Origin: Hylemonella gracilis ATCC 19624
GTDB taxonomy: Bacteria > Pseudomonadota > Gammaproteobacteria > Burkholderiales > Burkholderiaceae_C
Length of the DNA stretch: 64,000 bases
Direction of reading: 5' to 3'
NCBI RefSeq assembly: GCF_000211835.1
Contig: NZ_AEGR01000093.1
Span: forward strand, 62,001 to 126,000
Both the position numbers and the translations under genes were made by a program. Positions 13,433-22,349 of the stretch are shown piece after piece. Every line of letters starts with the position of its first letter. Position 1 is the stretch's first letter. Below the pieces are notes generated by a model. The model made no database searches. It had not been told where the DNA came from and saw only the letters and a list, made by a program, of their open reading frames with translations.

Positions 13433-14026
13433 ATGACTTTGCTGATCGTCGGCCTGCTGCTGTTCCTGGGGGTGCACTCCATCGGCATGCTGGCACCCAC
13501 CGCGAGGGAACAATGGCGTGCGCGTCTGGGTGCGGGCACCTGGAAGGCGCTGTATTCCCTGATCGCCCTCGCCGGCTTGGCACTGATCGCCTGGGGCTTT
13601 GATGCCGCGCGCGAATATCCGGTGATCGTCTGGATGCCTTCCTCTCCCGGCATGGCGATGGGCCTGCGCCATCTGACCGCCTTGTTCACTGTTCTTGCCT
13701 TCGTGTTGCTGGCGGCTGCTTATGTACCGGGCAATCACCTGAAGGCACGCTTTGGCCACCCCATGGTGCTGGGGGTGAAAACCTGGGCCTTGGCCCATCT
13801 GTTGGTGGCTGGCATGCTGGCCCATCTGCTGCTGTTCGGCAGTTTTCTGCTCTGGGCCATTGCCAACTACGCCGTCTCTCGCCGGCGCGACCGGCGTACC
13901 GGTGTCACTTACCCACAGGGCCGGTGGACCGCCACGGTCTTGGCCGTGGCCTTGGGTCTCGCCGGCTGGGCCGTGTTCGCTTTCGGTTTGCACGGCTTGC
14001 TGATCGGAATCAAACCACTCGGTTGA
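13433..14026 (+). CDS. NnrU family membrane protein
   Basis: This 197-residue protein has five or six hydrophobic helices and a family-typical start, LLIVGLLLFLGVHSIGM. It is of the NnrU family, named for a gene linked to nitric-oxide and nitrite metabolism in denitrifiers. No denitrification gene is nearby, so I assign family only. A related protein in plants (Z-ISO) acts in carotenoid isomerisation, which shows that the family name does not define one reaction. AAGGAG precedes the ATG. It follows the diguanylate cyclase by 32 bases and may be co-transcribed. Confidence 0.85.
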   Translation: MTLLIVGLLLFLGVHSIGMLAPTAREQWRARLGAGTWKALYSLIALAGLALIAWGFDAAREYPVIVWMPSSPGMAMGLRHLTALFTVLAFVLLAAAYVPGNHLKARFGHPMVLGVKTWALAHLLVAGMLAHLLLFGSFLLWAIANYAVSRRRDRRTGVTYPQGRWTATVLAVALGLAGWAVFAFGLHGLLIGIKPLG

Positions 14027-14061
14027 TCCGATCTTGGGCGTCATCGCGCCCAGTCAAGTGC

Positions 14062-14592
14062 TCAGCGCGGACGAGGGCCGGGAGCCGGGCCGCCAGGCTC
14101 TTCGCCGAAGAAGGGCCGTTGCGTGCGCTCATCGAAAGTTTTTTGCTGTTCCGCGCTCAAAGAGGCGTAGAAGGTTCGGGTTGCTTCTTCGCGTCGCGTC
14201 GCGGCCGCATCACGTTCCTGTCGCCAAGCGCGCATGCGGTCCAGGCGCTCTGGTGTCTTGAGCTTTGCCCACTCATCGCGTGGCGCGTCCTCGCGATGGG
14301 CTCGTGCCTCGCGCGCCGGGGGTTTGACGGCGGCTTGGAAAGTGTCCCAAGCGCCTGTCTGGGAAGGCGTCAGTTTCAGACTGGCCTTGAGTTCAGCAAG
14401 ACGTTTTTCCCAGTGATCCGCTTGACCTGCCGCCATGCGATCGGGGCGGTGATCAGCGCCGCGTTCATCGTGCATTTCCGGTCCCGGTCCATTGGCCGAG
14501 GAGGGGGGCGCCGCCGATGCGGGCGCGGACGAGGCCAGCAGCAGGGAGGCCGCCAGCATCGCGGTCGACAGAGGGGTCATGCGTGTTTTCAT
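14062..14592 (-). CDS. Spy/CpxP-like periplasmic protein with LTxxQ motifs
   Basis: The product has 176 residues and a clear signal peptide (about residues 1-27, cleavage near ASA-APP). The mature part is rich in Arg, Glu and Ala and largely helical, with LTPSQ at about residue 77 and LSAEQQ near 144. These resemble the paired LTxxQ motifs of the Spy/CpxP envelope-stress chaperone family. It probably acts in the periplasm as a chaperone or metal/stress-responsive protein. It is convergent with the NnrU gene. No partner two-component system is adjacent. Confidence 0.7.
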   Translation of the reverse strand: MKTRMTPLSTAMLAASLLLASSAPASAAPPSSANGPGPEMHDERGADHRPDRMAAGQADHWEKRLAELKASLKLTPSQTGAWDTFQAAVKPPAREARAHREDAPRDEWAKLKTPERLDRMRAWRQERDAAATRREEATRTFYASLSAEQQKTFDERTQRPFFGEEPGGPAPGPRPR

Positions 14593-14739
14593 GGCTTCAT
14601 CCTTTCAAGCATCCCGCCGCGAATGGGCGGGTGAAGGAAGTGTGGGTTGCGTGCGTTTCTCCTGCGTGTGCTCGTGCTGATCGCAGGTAAAGAAGGACAA
14701 AGTCAAGTCAAAGGCCGAGGCGTTCGCGCCAGCCTGCCC

Positions 14740-15672
14740 TCACGTCGCCGTCGGCGCAGGGGGCTCGTCGTCGTAGTCCCGGGCCCGACCCTCATGCTTG
14801 GCTCCGTACAGAGCGCGGTCTGCCCGTTGGTACAGCGTTGCAGCCTCAGTGTCTTGTGCGTTCATCTGGGCCAGGCCACTCGAAAAACTGAGCGCGAGAT
14901 CGGGATGGGCGGGCACGGGGAGGCTTTGCGTGAGGTCCTCCCGCAGACGCGCCAACACCTGGCGTGCGCCCTGCACGGTGGTGTTGGGCAACACCATCAG
15001 GAATTCTTCACCGCCGATGCGGCCCACCAGATCCAGCGGTCTGCGGCGAGCCTCGAATTTTTGAGCGAAATGAACGAGCACCTTGTCTCCGACGCTGTGG
15101 CCGTAGCGATCGTTGACTTGCTTGAAATGGTCCAGGTCGATCACGGCCAGGGTCAAGGGGTAACGCAGATCACGGGCCTGGTGGAACAAGGCGCCAAGCC
15201 GAGCAAAGACATGGCGCCGGTTGAACAGACCCGTCAGTGGGTCGGTGATGGCCAGCTGCACGGCTTGGTCTCGCGCTTGCTGCAGCATGGATTCATGGGC
15301 TTTGAGCGCCGTGACGTCGGTGACCACCGTGAGCAGCCAGCCATCGTTGTGCAGGGTCTCGGTGACTCGCATCCAGCGGCCGTCCACCATGTCGGATTCG
15401 AAGCAGCGCACGGCGGTTTGGCGTCGTCGTTGCGCGACCTGTCTCAACCAGCTGTTGATGTCGTTCGTCTGGATCAGCAGACCCGCGCGCGCCTGAAAGC
15501 AGTTGCGCATCATGTCGGTCCAATACGGGAACGCGCCGACCGCGATGCCGTAGGCTTCGCGCATGTACCGATTGGCGTAGCGCAGACGATCGTCGGGATC
15601 GAACAAGCCGATCCCGCTGGCTGCGTCATCCAGGCACTCGAGCAGTCGAAGGCGTGGGTCGTCGGTAGTCAA
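14740..15672 (-). CDS. PAS-GGDEF diguanylate cyclase
   Basis: An N-terminal PAS domain (SGIGLFDPDDRLRYANRYM and following) joins through a short helix to a GGDEF domain with VIDLDHFKQVNDRYGH and an intact GGEEF. It is therefore a predicted active cyclic di-GMP synthase. No transmembrane segment is seen. The frame stays open to an ATG at 15837, but that start would overlap the upstream DUF2892 gene and adds low-complexity sequence. The TTG at 15672 (LTTDDPRLRLLECLDDA) gives 310 residues and a compact protein. No good Shine-Dalgarno marks it, so the start is uncertain. Confidence 0.8.
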   Translation of the reverse strand: MTTDDPRLRLLECLDDAASGIGLFDPDDRLRYANRYMREAYGIAVGAFPYWTDMMRNCFQARAGLLIQTNDINSWLRQVAQRRRQTAVRCFESDMVDGRWMRVTETLHNDGWLLTVVTDVTALKAHESMLQQARDQAVQLAITDPLTGLFNRRHVFARLGALFHQARDLRYPLTLAVIDLDHFKQVNDRYGHSVGDKVLVHFAQKFEARRRPLDLVGRIGGEEFLMVLPNTTVQGARQVLARLREDLTQSLPVPAHPDLALSFSSGLAQMNAQDTEAATLYQRADRALYGAKHEGRARDYDDEPPAPTAT

Positions 15673-15784
15673 GCCGTGGTGGGTGAGTCCTAACTGGCTT
15701 GAATTGGAACACAGGCCCGGCTGTCTGGTCGAGTACCCCTTGTGGTTTGTAGGTCCCGGGGGCCGCGCCCCGCAGGACCACCGC

Positions 15785-15988
15785 TCAAGCGGTGTCGCCT
15801 GACTTGTTGGCGCAGGTGTTCCAACCCAAAAGTGCATAGGGCGGGCACCAACCCGTCAAGCCTGTGGCCAATGGAAGCAGGCCCAGCCAGCCCCACCAGC
15901 CGACGACACCTGCCAAGGCCAGGCCGATCAGCACCAGGCCGACCGTGATCCGGAGCGCGCGGTCCATGCCGCCGACATTGCGTTTCAT
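15785..15988 (-). CDS. DUF2892 (YgaP-like) inner-membrane protein
   Basis: This 67-residue protein has two closely spaced hydrophobic helices. It begins MKRNVGGMDRALRI, the usual DUF2892 opening, and contains the family segment GWCPPYALLGWNTC. The function of the family is unknown. It is often joined to rhodanese domains or found near sulfur and metal genes. GAGGAG lies a few bases before the ATG at 15988. It starts only 10 bases after the cueR stop, so it is probably the third gene of a copZ-cueR-DUF2892 transcript and hence copper-induced. Confidence 0.85.
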   Translation of the reverse strand: MKRNVGGMDRALRITVGLVLIGLALAGVVGWWGWLGLLPLATGLTGWCPPYALLGWNTCANKSGDTA

Positions 15989-15998
15989 GCACATCTCC

Positions 15999-16460
15999 TC
16001 AGTTGAGTGAAACAGAGGGGCGATCGGTGTCGCCCGCGAGGTCATCCAGGATGGGGCAGTCTGGCCGCTCATCGCCGTGGCAGTCGTGCAGCAGCTCCTT
16101 GAGGCTGCGTTGCATGGCTTGTAGCGATGCAATGCGGGCGGTCAGTTCGTCGACATGCCGTTGCGCGATCCGTTTGACGCTGGCGCTGGCGCGGCCCCGG
16201 TTGCTCCACAGGCCCAGCAACTCAGTGATTTCATCGAGGGAAAAGCCCAGGTCGCGTGCGCGCCGGATGAAGCGCAGCTGACGCACATCGGCTTCGCCAT
16301 ACTGCCGGTAGCCGCTGCCCGTGCGCGTCACCCGGGGCAGCAAGCCCAGCGATTCGTAGTGCCGCACCATCTTGGCCGAGATACCCGAGCGCTGGGCGGC
16401 CTGACCGATGGCGATGGGCCAGCGGTCCGGGCTGCGTGTTCCTTCAGGCCGCGACGGCAT
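15999..16460 (-). CDS. cueR: Copper-responsive MerR-family regulator CueR
   Basis: CueR senses Cu(I) and activates copper-export promoters by untwisting their long spacer. The 153-residue protein has the MerR winged helix ([15 protein letters not shown] and [18 protein letters not shown]), a dimerisation helix, and the metal loop C127-x7-C135 (CHGDERPDC). That spacing matches Cys112/Cys120 of E. coli CueR and argues against mercury or zinc regulators. The ATG at 16460 lies inside the last 17 bases of copZ and adds about 15 residues before the family start. No closer start codon exists. Two matching operators lie upstream of copZ and copA. Confidence 0.92.
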   Translation of the reverse strand: MPSRPEGTRSPDRWPIAIGQAAQRSGISAKMVRHYESLGLLPRVTRTGSGYRQYGEADVRQLRFIRRARDLGFSLDEITELLGLWSNRGRASASVKRIAQRHVDELTARIASLQAMQRSLKELLHDCHGDERPDCPILDDLAGDTDRPSVSLN

Positions 16461-16641
16461 ACCCTTCTTCCGTGATGGCGCGGCTCAGGGTTTCGCGCGG
16501 CTGCTGTGACTGCACCTCGACGAGGTTGTGGCTGCGGTCGATGCGGACTTCGGCCTGCGGATCGACCTGCCGGATCGCCTGTGTGACGGCTTTCTCACAG
16601 TGGCCGCAGCTCATGCCGGTGACGGTGAAGGACTGGTTCAT
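16444..16641 (-). CDS. copZ: Copper chaperone CopZ-like heavy-metal-associated protein
   Basis: This 65-residue single heavy-metal-associated domain carries the Cu(I)-binding motif GMSCGHC at residues 9-15 and has the length of stand-alone copper chaperones. It should deliver Cu(I) to CopA or to CueR. The ATG at 16641 is preceded by GGAGG with good spacing. It is the first gene after the minus-strand CueR-type promoter, and cueR overlaps its 3' end. Neighbourhood and motif agree fully. Confidence 0.92.
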   Translation of the reverse strand: MNQSFTVTGMSCGHCEKAVTQAIRQVDPQAEVRIDRSHNLVEVQSQQPRETLSRAITEEGYAVAA

Positions 16642-16698
16642 GCGGTGTTCCTCCGAAATGCTGAGGTGTTTCATCCGGCAGATGCCGGTCATCACGCC

Positions 16699-16731
16699 AT
16701 TGTCAACCTTGCCACCAGGGCAAGGTCAAGC
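16699..16731 (-). promoter_or_regulatory. CueR-type operator/promoter of copZ-cueR
   Basis: On the minus strand, TTGACC (16729-16724) and GACAAT (16704-16699) are separated by 19 bases, the lengthened spacer typical of MerR-family promoters. The spacer holds a 21-base dyad (16706-16726) with arms ACCTTGC and GCAAGGT, like the E. coli CueR site. The predicted start near 16692 leaves a leader of about 50 bases before copZ. Confidence 0.85.
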
Positions 16732-16788
16732 CCCGGCGGCATGCCCTGTTTTGCCCGGTCTGTTGCACGCTGCCCCGGTTGCCGGGCT

Positions 16789-16821
16789 GCTTGACCTTGC
16801 CCTGGTGGCAAGGTTCAGAAT
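16789..16821 (+). promoter_or_regulatory. CueR-type operator/promoter of copA
   Basis: TTGACC (16791-16796) and CAGAAT (16816-16821) are again separated by 19 bases. The 21-base dyad at 16794-16814 is the exact reverse complement of the copZ operator. The shared perfect inverted repeat is 27 bases long (16789-16815 against 16705-16731). The predicted +1 is at 16828 or 16829, which coincides with the copA ATG. Confidence 0.85.
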
Positions 16822-16828
16822 CGTGCGC

Positions 16829-19135
16829 ATGGACACTCTCGCCACCCCGCTCGCCACTGCGCCCCGTTCGGGGCAAGACCTGGCCACCCTGGATCTCGGC
16901 ATCGGCGGCATGACCTGCGCCGCCTGTGTGCTGCGCGTGGAAAAGGCCTTGAAGAAAGTGCCCAGTGTGCAAGACGCAGTGGTCAATCTGGCCACCGAGA
17001 CGGCCCGGGTCACCTACCGTCCGGACGCGTCCGATGAAGCGGCGCAGCTTCGACGCGCCGTCCGCAGTGCGGGTTACCAGCCACGGGCCGCCGACGCCCT
17101 GATGCACGAGGAGGTCTCTTCTTGGGCGGGCTTCGCTCCCGTGGCCTTGGGGGCGGTGCTTTCCTTGCCGCTGCTGGTGCCCATGCTGCTGGGCTGGTTG
17201 AGTTCGGGGTCGGGCGGCTCAGCCTGGATGCTGCCCGCCTGGGTGCAGTTTCTGCTCGCCACGCCAGTGCAATTCATCCTCGGCGCACGTTTCTACCTTG
17301 GAGCCTGGCATGCCGTGAAGAGTCGCACCGGCAATATGGATCTGTTGGTCGCGCTGGGGACCAGCTCGGGCTGGGGCCTGTCGGTATGGTTGTGGCTGAA
17401 TGCAACCTCTGGCATGCATGCGGGCGCTCACACTGCTGCAGAGCCTCATCTTTACTTCGAGGCCAGTGCCGTGGTGATCACCCTGGTGCTGCTGGGCAAG
17501 TGGCTGGAGGCCCGCGCCAAACGCCAAACCACGGCCGCGATCCGTGCCCTGCATGCCCTGCGGCCCGAGCAGGCGCATTGGCTGGGGTCTGGTCAGGCTC
17601 CCCAGGAGGAGACCGACATCCCGATCGGCGAGCTGCTGGTGGGGGACCACGTGGCCGTGCGTCCCGGTGAGCGCATCCCCGCCGATGGTGTGCTGTTGGA
17701 GGGCGAGAGCCAGGTGGACGAGTCCATGCTGACCGGTGAACCCCTGCCGCTCGGCAAGGTCCCTGGCGCGACCTTGACCGGGGGCTCGGTCAACGGGGAG
17801 GGCCGCATCGTTCTGCGCGTCACGGCCACGGGCAGCGAGACGGTGCTGGCGCGCATCATCCGTTTGGTCGAAGACGCGCAGGCGGCCAAGGCACCGATCC
17901 AGCGTTTGGTGGATCAGGTCTCTGCGGTCTTCGTGCCCGTGGTGCTGGTGCTGGCCTTCCTCACTTTGGTTGGCTGGCTGTGGGTCGGCGTGGGCATGGA
18001 GGCGGCGCTCATGCACGCCGTGACGGTGCTGGTCATCGCTTGCCCCTGTGCGCTGGGCCTGGCCACGCCCACGGCCCTGATCGCGGGAGCCGGCGTGGCG
18101 GCACGGCGCGGCATTTTGATCAAGGATGCACAGGCCCTGGAGCTCGCGCATCGGGTCGACACGGTGGCCTTCGACAAGACCGGCACGTTGACCGTCGGCC
18201 AGCCCCGTCTGACCGCCTTGCTGGTGTCGCCCGGGCAAGATGAAACCTCACTGATACGAGCGGTTGCCAGTCTGCAGAGCGGCAGCGAGCACCCACTCGC
18301 GAAAGCCGTTCTGCAGGCCGCACGTGAGCGGGGCCTGGCCTGGCCTCAGCCGCAGGCGGTGCAGGCCGTGCCAGGGCGGGGGAGCCAGGGCGTGGTCGGG
18401 GGTGTGACCTGGCGCATCGGTAGTCTGCGCTGGATGGCTGAACTGGGCGCTGAACTGGGCGCCCTGGAAGCCCAGGCGACCCGACTGCAATCCGAGGGCG
18501 CGACCTTGTCCGTGCTGGCCGAAGCCGTGCCGGATGCGGGGGATGCGCCTCCCACGGTTCGGGTGCGTGCCTTGCTGGCCTTTGGCGACGAGCCCAAGCC
18601 CGGTGCCGCAGCGGCCTTGCAGAGCCTGCGTCAGCGGGGCTTGAGGCTGGTGATGATTTCCGGTGACAACCCGGGCGCGGCCGAAGCCATGGCCCGGCGG
18701 CTGGGTCTGCGACCGCAAGCCGGCGAGGTGTTGGCCAATGTATTGCCCGGCGACAAGGCCGCCCAGGTCTGCGCCCTGCGGGCAGGCGGGCATGTGGTGG
18801 CCATGGTGGGCGATGGCGTCAATGATGCTCCCGCCCTGGCCGCGGCGGATGTGGGCATCGCCATGGGCAATGGCACGGACGTGGCCATGCACGCGGCGGG
18901 CATCACCTTGATGCGGGGCGACCCGGCCTTGGTGGAGGCGGCGCTGGACATCTCCCGCCGCACCGTGCGCAAGATCCGACAGAACCTGTTCTGGGCCTTC
19001 ATCTACAACGTGGCCGGCATTCCGCTGGCCGCCTTGGGGGTGTTGAGCCCCGTGGTGGCGGGCGCGGCCATGGCCTTGAGTTCCGTCAGCGTGATGGGCA
19101 ATGCCTTGCTGCTGCGACGCTGGAAGGGGCGTTAA
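16829..19135 (+). CDS. copA: Cu(I)-exporting P1B-type ATPase CopA
   Basis: CopA pumps Cu(I) out of the cytoplasm using ATP. The 768-residue protein has one N-terminal metal-binding domain with GMTCAAC (27-33) and about eight transmembrane helices. The intramembrane CPC motif is in [17 protein letters not shown]. The phosphorylation site is DKTGTLT and the hinge motif is [11 protein letters not shown], so the catalytic set is intact. The frame is open to 16436, but that region contains the promoters and copZ. The ATG at 16829 (MDTLATPL) gives the correct N-terminus. It lies at the predicted transcription start, so the mRNA may be leaderless. Its TAA overlaps the stop of the convergent YkgJ-type gene. 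Confidence 0.96.
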   Translation: MDTLATPLATAPRSGQDLATLDLGIGGMTCAACVLRVEKALKKVPSVQDAVVNLATETARVTYRPDASDEAAQLRRAVRSAGYQPRAADALMHEEVSSWAGFAPVALGAVLSLPLLVPMLLGWLSSGSGGSAWMLPAWVQFLLATPVQFILGARFYLGAWHAVKSRTGNMDLLVALGTSSGWGLSVWLWLNATSGMHAGAHTAAEPHLYFEASAVVITLVLLGKWLEARAKRQTTAAIRALHALRPEQAHWLGSGQAPQEETDIPIGELLVGDHVAVRPGERIPADGVLLEGESQVDESMLTGEPLPLGKVPGATLTGGSVNGEGRIVLRVTATGSETVLARIIRLVEDAQAAKAPIQRLVDQVSAVFVPVVLVLAFLTLVGWLWVGVGMEAALMHAVTVLVIACPCALGLATPTALIAGAGVAARRGILIKDAQALELAHRVDTVAFDKTGTLTVGQPRLTALLVSPGQDETSLIRAVASLQSGSEHPLAKAVLQAARERGLAWPQPQAVQAVPGRGSQGVVGGVTWRIGSLRWMAELGAELGALEAQATRLQSEGATLSVLAEAVPDAGDAPPTVRVRALLAFGDEPKPGAAAALQSLRQRGLRLVMISGDNPGAAEAMARRLGLRPQAGEVLANVLPGDKAAQVCALRAGGHVVAMVGDGVNDAPALAAADVGIAMGNGTDVAMHAAGITLMRGDPALVEAALDISRRTVRKIRQNLFWAFIYNVAGIPLAALGVLSPVVAGAAMALSSVSVMGNALLLRRWKGR

Positions 19136-19431
19136 GGTCGTTGGGGAGCGGGTGGGCCGACCGGCGCAGGCGAGGTGTCCCGCTCCAGCCAACCCAGAAA
19201 GCGCAGTGCCTGGGTCCGGCTGTCGCCGCACATGTCGGGCGCGGGCATCAGGCTGCCGCACACGGCGGGTCGCTCGGGCCGACCGAAGAGCTTGCAACGC
19301 AGCGCCTCATCGAGTTGGATGCAGGGCACACCGGCCGGCTTGCTGACCCCATCGACCACCGGCATGCCCGGGATCGGGCTGGAGATGGACGGTGCGATGC
19401 AGCAGGCGGCGCAGCCGGGGCGACAGTCCAT
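19132..19431 (-). CDS. YkgJ-family cysteine-cluster protein
   Basis: This 99-residue protein opens [11 protein letters not shown] and has further cysteines at VPC, LRC, AVC and DMC. That is the eight-Cys pattern of the YkgJ family (putative zinc or iron-sulfur cluster binding). The reaction is unknown. It converges on copA: the palindrome TTAA supplies both stop codons, so the two coding regions overlap by four bases. This could create transcriptional interference under copper induction, but that is inference. Confidence 0.85.
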   Translation of the reverse strand: MDCRPGCAACCIAPSISSPIPGMPVVDGVSKPAGVPCIQLDEALRCKLFGRPERPAVCGSLMPAPDMCGDSRTQALRFLGWLERDTSPAPVGPPAPQRP

Positions 19432-19450
19432 GGGGCAGGGATTCGCAGAT

Positions 19451-20029
19451 TCAGCCGTTCAGCCGTTGCGCGGCGAACAGCACTTGGTCGATCACGCCCT
19501 GGACGGCGCCGCGGGCACGGTCTGAGAGCAGCAGCCCTTCGGCGTCAAACGCTTCGCCTGCGCGCCCCAAGGCATAACTCTGCGGCGTGACCCAGCACTG
19601 GAGATTCAGCAGCAAAGGCACCAGATGGCTTTGCGAGCGCAGGCCACCAAGCGCGCCCGGCGAGGCGCTGAGCACGCCCACCACCTTGCCGCGCGTAGAT
19701 TTGTAGCCGTCGCTCCATTCCGGGTTGCCTGCAACCGGGCGCGAGAGCCAGTCAAAGGTGTTTTTCACCAGGGCCGGGTAACTGGCGTTGTACTCGGGCG
19801 TGCAGATGATCCAGGCCGGATGCTCGAAGAAGATGTGCTTGAGGCGGACCACGTCGGGTGGCGTGCCTTGGGCTTCCAGGTCGCCGTTGTAGAGCGGCAC
19901 GTCGTAGTCGCCCAGCTCCAAATGCGTGACCTCGGCACCGCTGGCGCGGACCATGTCTGCCGTGACGCGGGCGAGTTGGCGGTTCAGGGATTGCTGGCGG
20001 GTGCTGCCCGCGAAGACCAGGACTTTCAT
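19451..20029 (-). CDS. NADPH-dependent FMN reductase family protein
   Basis: This 192-residue flavodoxin-like protein starts [17 protein letters not shown], where the phosphate-binding loop AGSTRxxSxN is the family signature. The flavin-contacting segment [14 protein letters not shown] follows at about residues 79-92. It should reduce FMN, quinones or azo compounds with NAD(P)H in the cytosol. The substrate is not predictable. The frame is open far upstream, into the shadow of mnmG. An ATG at 20038 (MPA-MKV) is an alternative start. It lies 19 bases upstream of the YkgJ-type gene on the same strand and may share a transcript with it. Confidence 0.87.
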   Translation of the reverse strand: MKVLVFAGSTRQQSLNRQLARVTADMVRASGAEVTHLELGDYDVPLYNGDLEAQGTPPDVVRLKHIFFEHPAWIICTPEYNASYPALVKNTFDWLSRPVAGNPEWSDGYKSTRGKVVGVLSASPGALGGLRSQSHLVPLLLNLQCWVTPQSYALGRAGEAFDAEGLLLSDRARGAVQGVIDQVLFAAQRLNG

Positions 20030-20166
20030 GGCCGGCATTGGACCACAGACTTTGAGACCGTGGTCACGCCGGTGGGGCGGTGGCGTGTTCATTGACGTAC
20101 GTGTTGCGGGCTCTGCGACTCGCAAAGTCATTCCGGCATCAGGAATCAGCAGGCACCCTCTCGTGT

Positions 20167-20182
20167 TGTTCCACGTGAAACA
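20167..20182. promoter_or_regulatory. parS-like site 1 (upstream of mnmG)
   Basis: TGTTCCACGTGAAACA fits the degenerate parS consensus TGTTNCACGTGAAACA at every position. It lies in the gap between the FMN reductase gene and mnmG, about 5 kb from parB. Confidence 0.85.
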
Positions 20183-20309
20183 CAAAACCTTGGCAGCGGC
20201 TGTGATGGCGCAAAAACAGACGGCCCGGTAAAATTTCGCCCCTCGCACTCCTACTCTGACTGTGAGTCCCGCCTTGATTCCCAAGGCTGCTGCCACAGGA
20301 GAAGCCCCC

Positions 20310-22349
20310 ATGCTGTACCCCGAAGAATTTGAAGTCATCGTTGTCGGTGGCGGCCATGCCGGCACCGAAGCCGCCTTGGCGGCCGCGCGCATGGGTTGCA
20401 AAACCTTGCTGCTGACCCACAACATCGAAACCTTGGGGCAGATGAGCTGCAATCCCAGCATCGGTGGCATTGGCAAGGGGCACTTGGTCAAGGAAGTGGA
20501 TGCGCTGGGCGGCGCCATGGCCATTGCCACGGACGAGGCCGGTATCCAGTTCCGCATCCTCAACGCCAGCAAGGGGCCGGCCGTGCGGGCCACACGCGCC
20601 CAGGCGGACCGCATTCTGTACAAGGCCGCCATCCGCCGACGTCTCGAAAACCAGCCGAACCTGATGCTGTTCCAGCAGGCCGTGGACGACCTGCTGGTGG
20701 AGGGTGACGGTGATGGGGCGAGGGTGGTCGGCGCTGTCACCCAGGCCGGCATCGCCTTCCGGGGCCGCACGGTTGTGCTCACGGCCGGGACCTTCTTGGA
20801 CGGGAAGATCCATATCGGCCTGGACAACTATGCGGCCGGTCGGGCCGGGGACCCGCCGGCAGTGAGTCTTTCGGCGCGCCTCAAGGAACTGCAACTGCCC
20901 CAGGGCCGGCTCAAAACCGGCACGCCGCCGCGCCTGGACGGTCGCACCATCGACTTTTCCCAATGCACCGAACAGCCCGGGGACGGCATGCCCGGTGCCG
21001 CCAGTCAAGGCGCGAACGAGGGCGAAATCCCGGTGTTCAGCTTCATGGGCCTCCGCGAGATGCACCCGCGGCAGATGCCTTGCTGGATCACGCACACCAA
21101 TGAACGCACGCACGAAATCATCCGTTCGGGTTTCGACCGCAGCCCCATGTTCACGGGCAAGATCGAGGGCGTGGGTCCGCGCTACTGCCCCAGCGTCGAA
21201 GACAAGATCAATCGATTCGCGGGCAAGGACAGCCACCAGATCTTCCTGGAGCCCGAGGGTCTGACCACGAACGAGTACTACCCCAACGGCATTTCCACCA
21301 GCCTGCCTTTTGACATCCAGCTGGCTCTGGTGCGTTCCATGCGGGGTCTGGAAAACGCCCAGATCCTGCGGCCTGGCTACGCCATCGAGTACGACTACTT
21401 CGACCCGCGCTCGCTCAAAAGCAGTTTCGAAACCCGCCAGATCCAGGGCTTGTTCTTCGCCGGCCAGATCAATGGCACCACGGGGTACGAGGAGGCCGCC
21501 GCCCAGGGGCTGTTCGCCGGCATCAATGCCGCCCTGCAATGCCGGGGCGAGGCGGCTTGGCTGCCGGGCCGCGACCAAGCCTACCTGGGCGTGCTGGTGG
21601 ATGACCTGATCACCAAGGGGGTGACCGAGCCCTACCGCATGTTCACCAGCCGGGCCGAGTTCCGGTTGCAGCTGCGCGAGGACAACGCCGACATGCGCCT
21701 CACCGAGATTGGCCGCCGGCTGGGCCTGGTGGATGACGCCCGCTGGGAGGCTTTCAACCGCAAGCGGGACGCCGTTTCACGTGAAACCGAACGCCTGAAG
21801 TCGACCTGGGTGAATCCGCGCATCCTGCCTGCGGCTGAGGCCGAGCGGGTGCTGGGCGTGGGCATCGAGCACGAATACCACCTCTTTGACCTGCTGCGGC
21901 GCCCGGGCGTGAAGTACGCGGAACTGATGTCCATGGATGGCGGCAAGTACGCCAGCCCGGCTTCGGCGGCGCGGAACGAGTTGCCAGTTGCCGGCGCAGC
22001 TGCCGTGACACTGACCGGTGTTTCACGTGAAACCTTGGGTGATCTGTACGAGCCCGTGGTGGACCAGATCGAAATTGCCGCCAAGTACGCTGGCTACATC
22101 GACCGCCAGCGAGACGAAGTGGAGCGTGCCGCCCATTACGAACAACTTCAACTGCCGGCCGATCTGGACTACATGTCCGTGTCGGCGCTGAGCATCGAGG
22201 CCCGGCAGAAGTTGCAGAAGCATCGCCCGGAGACTTTGGGCCAGGCTTCACGCATCTCGGGCATCACGCCAGCCACCATCTCCCTGCTGCTGATCCATCT
22301 GCGCAAGAGCGGCTTCAAGGGTTTCGCCAAGATGGCCGAGGCGGCATGA
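20310..22349 (+). CDS. mnmG: tRNA uridine-5-carboxymethylaminomethyl modification enzyme MnmG (GidA)
   Basis: MnmG is the FAD/NADH-dependent partner of MnmE in wobble-uridine modification. The 679-residue protein begins with a Rossmann motif, [19 protein letters not shown] (about 11-29). It carries the conserved [15 protein letters not shown] and the C-terminal helical segment ending [18 protein letters not shown]. The ATG at 20310 follows AGGAG. It is about 50 residues longer than E. coli MnmG. Part of the extra sequence is an insertion of roughly 25-30 residues around codon 570, and that insertion contains a parS-like palindrome. A second parS-like site lies near codon 490. Its stop overlaps rsmG (ATGA). 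Confidence 0.97.
   Translation: MLYPEEFEVIVVGGGHAGTEAALAAARMGCKTLLLTHNIETLGQMSCNPSIGGIGKGHLVKEVDALGGAMAIATDEAGIQFRILNASKGPAVRATRAQADRILYKAAIRRRLENQPNLMLFQQAVDDLLVEGDGDGARVVGAVTQAGIAFRGRTVVLTAGTFLDGKIHIGLDNYAAGRAGDPPAVSLSARLKELQLPQGRLKTGTPPRLDGRTIDFSQCTEQPGDGMPGAASQGANEGEIPVFSFMGLREMHPRQMPCWITHTNERTHEIIRSGFDRSPMFTGKIEGVGPRYCPSVEDKINRFAGKDSHQIFLEPEGLTTNEYYPNGISTSLPFDIQLALVRSMRGLENAQILRPGYAIEYDYFDPRSLKSSFETRQIQGLFFAGQINGTTGYEEAAAQGLFAGINAALQCRGEAAWLPGRDQAYLGVLVDDLITKGVTEPYRMFTSRAEFRLQLREDNADMRLTEIGRRLGLVDDARWEAFNRKRDAVSRETERLKSTWVNPRILPAAEAERVLGVGIEHEYHLFDLLRRPGVKYAELMSMDGGKYASPASAARNELPVAGAAAVTLTGVSRETLGDLYEPVVDQIEIAAKYAGYIDRQRDEVERAAHYEQLQLPADLDYMSVSALSIEARQKLQKHRPETLGQASRISGITPATISLLLIHLRKSGFKGFAKMAEAA
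21773..21788. promoter_or_regulatory. parS-like site 2 (inside mnmG)
   Basis: CGTTTCACGTGAAACC keeps the 14-base palindromic core of parS and differs only at the two end bases. In the mnmG frame it encodes Val-Ser-Arg-Glu-Thr. Confidence 0.75.
22019..22034. promoter_or_regulatory. parS-like site 3 (inside mnmG)
   Basis: TGTTTCACGTGAAACC matches the parS consensus at 15 of 16 positions. It again encodes Val-Ser-Arg-Glu-Thr in the mnmG frame and sits in a segment that seems absent from E. coli MnmG. Confidence 0.85.
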
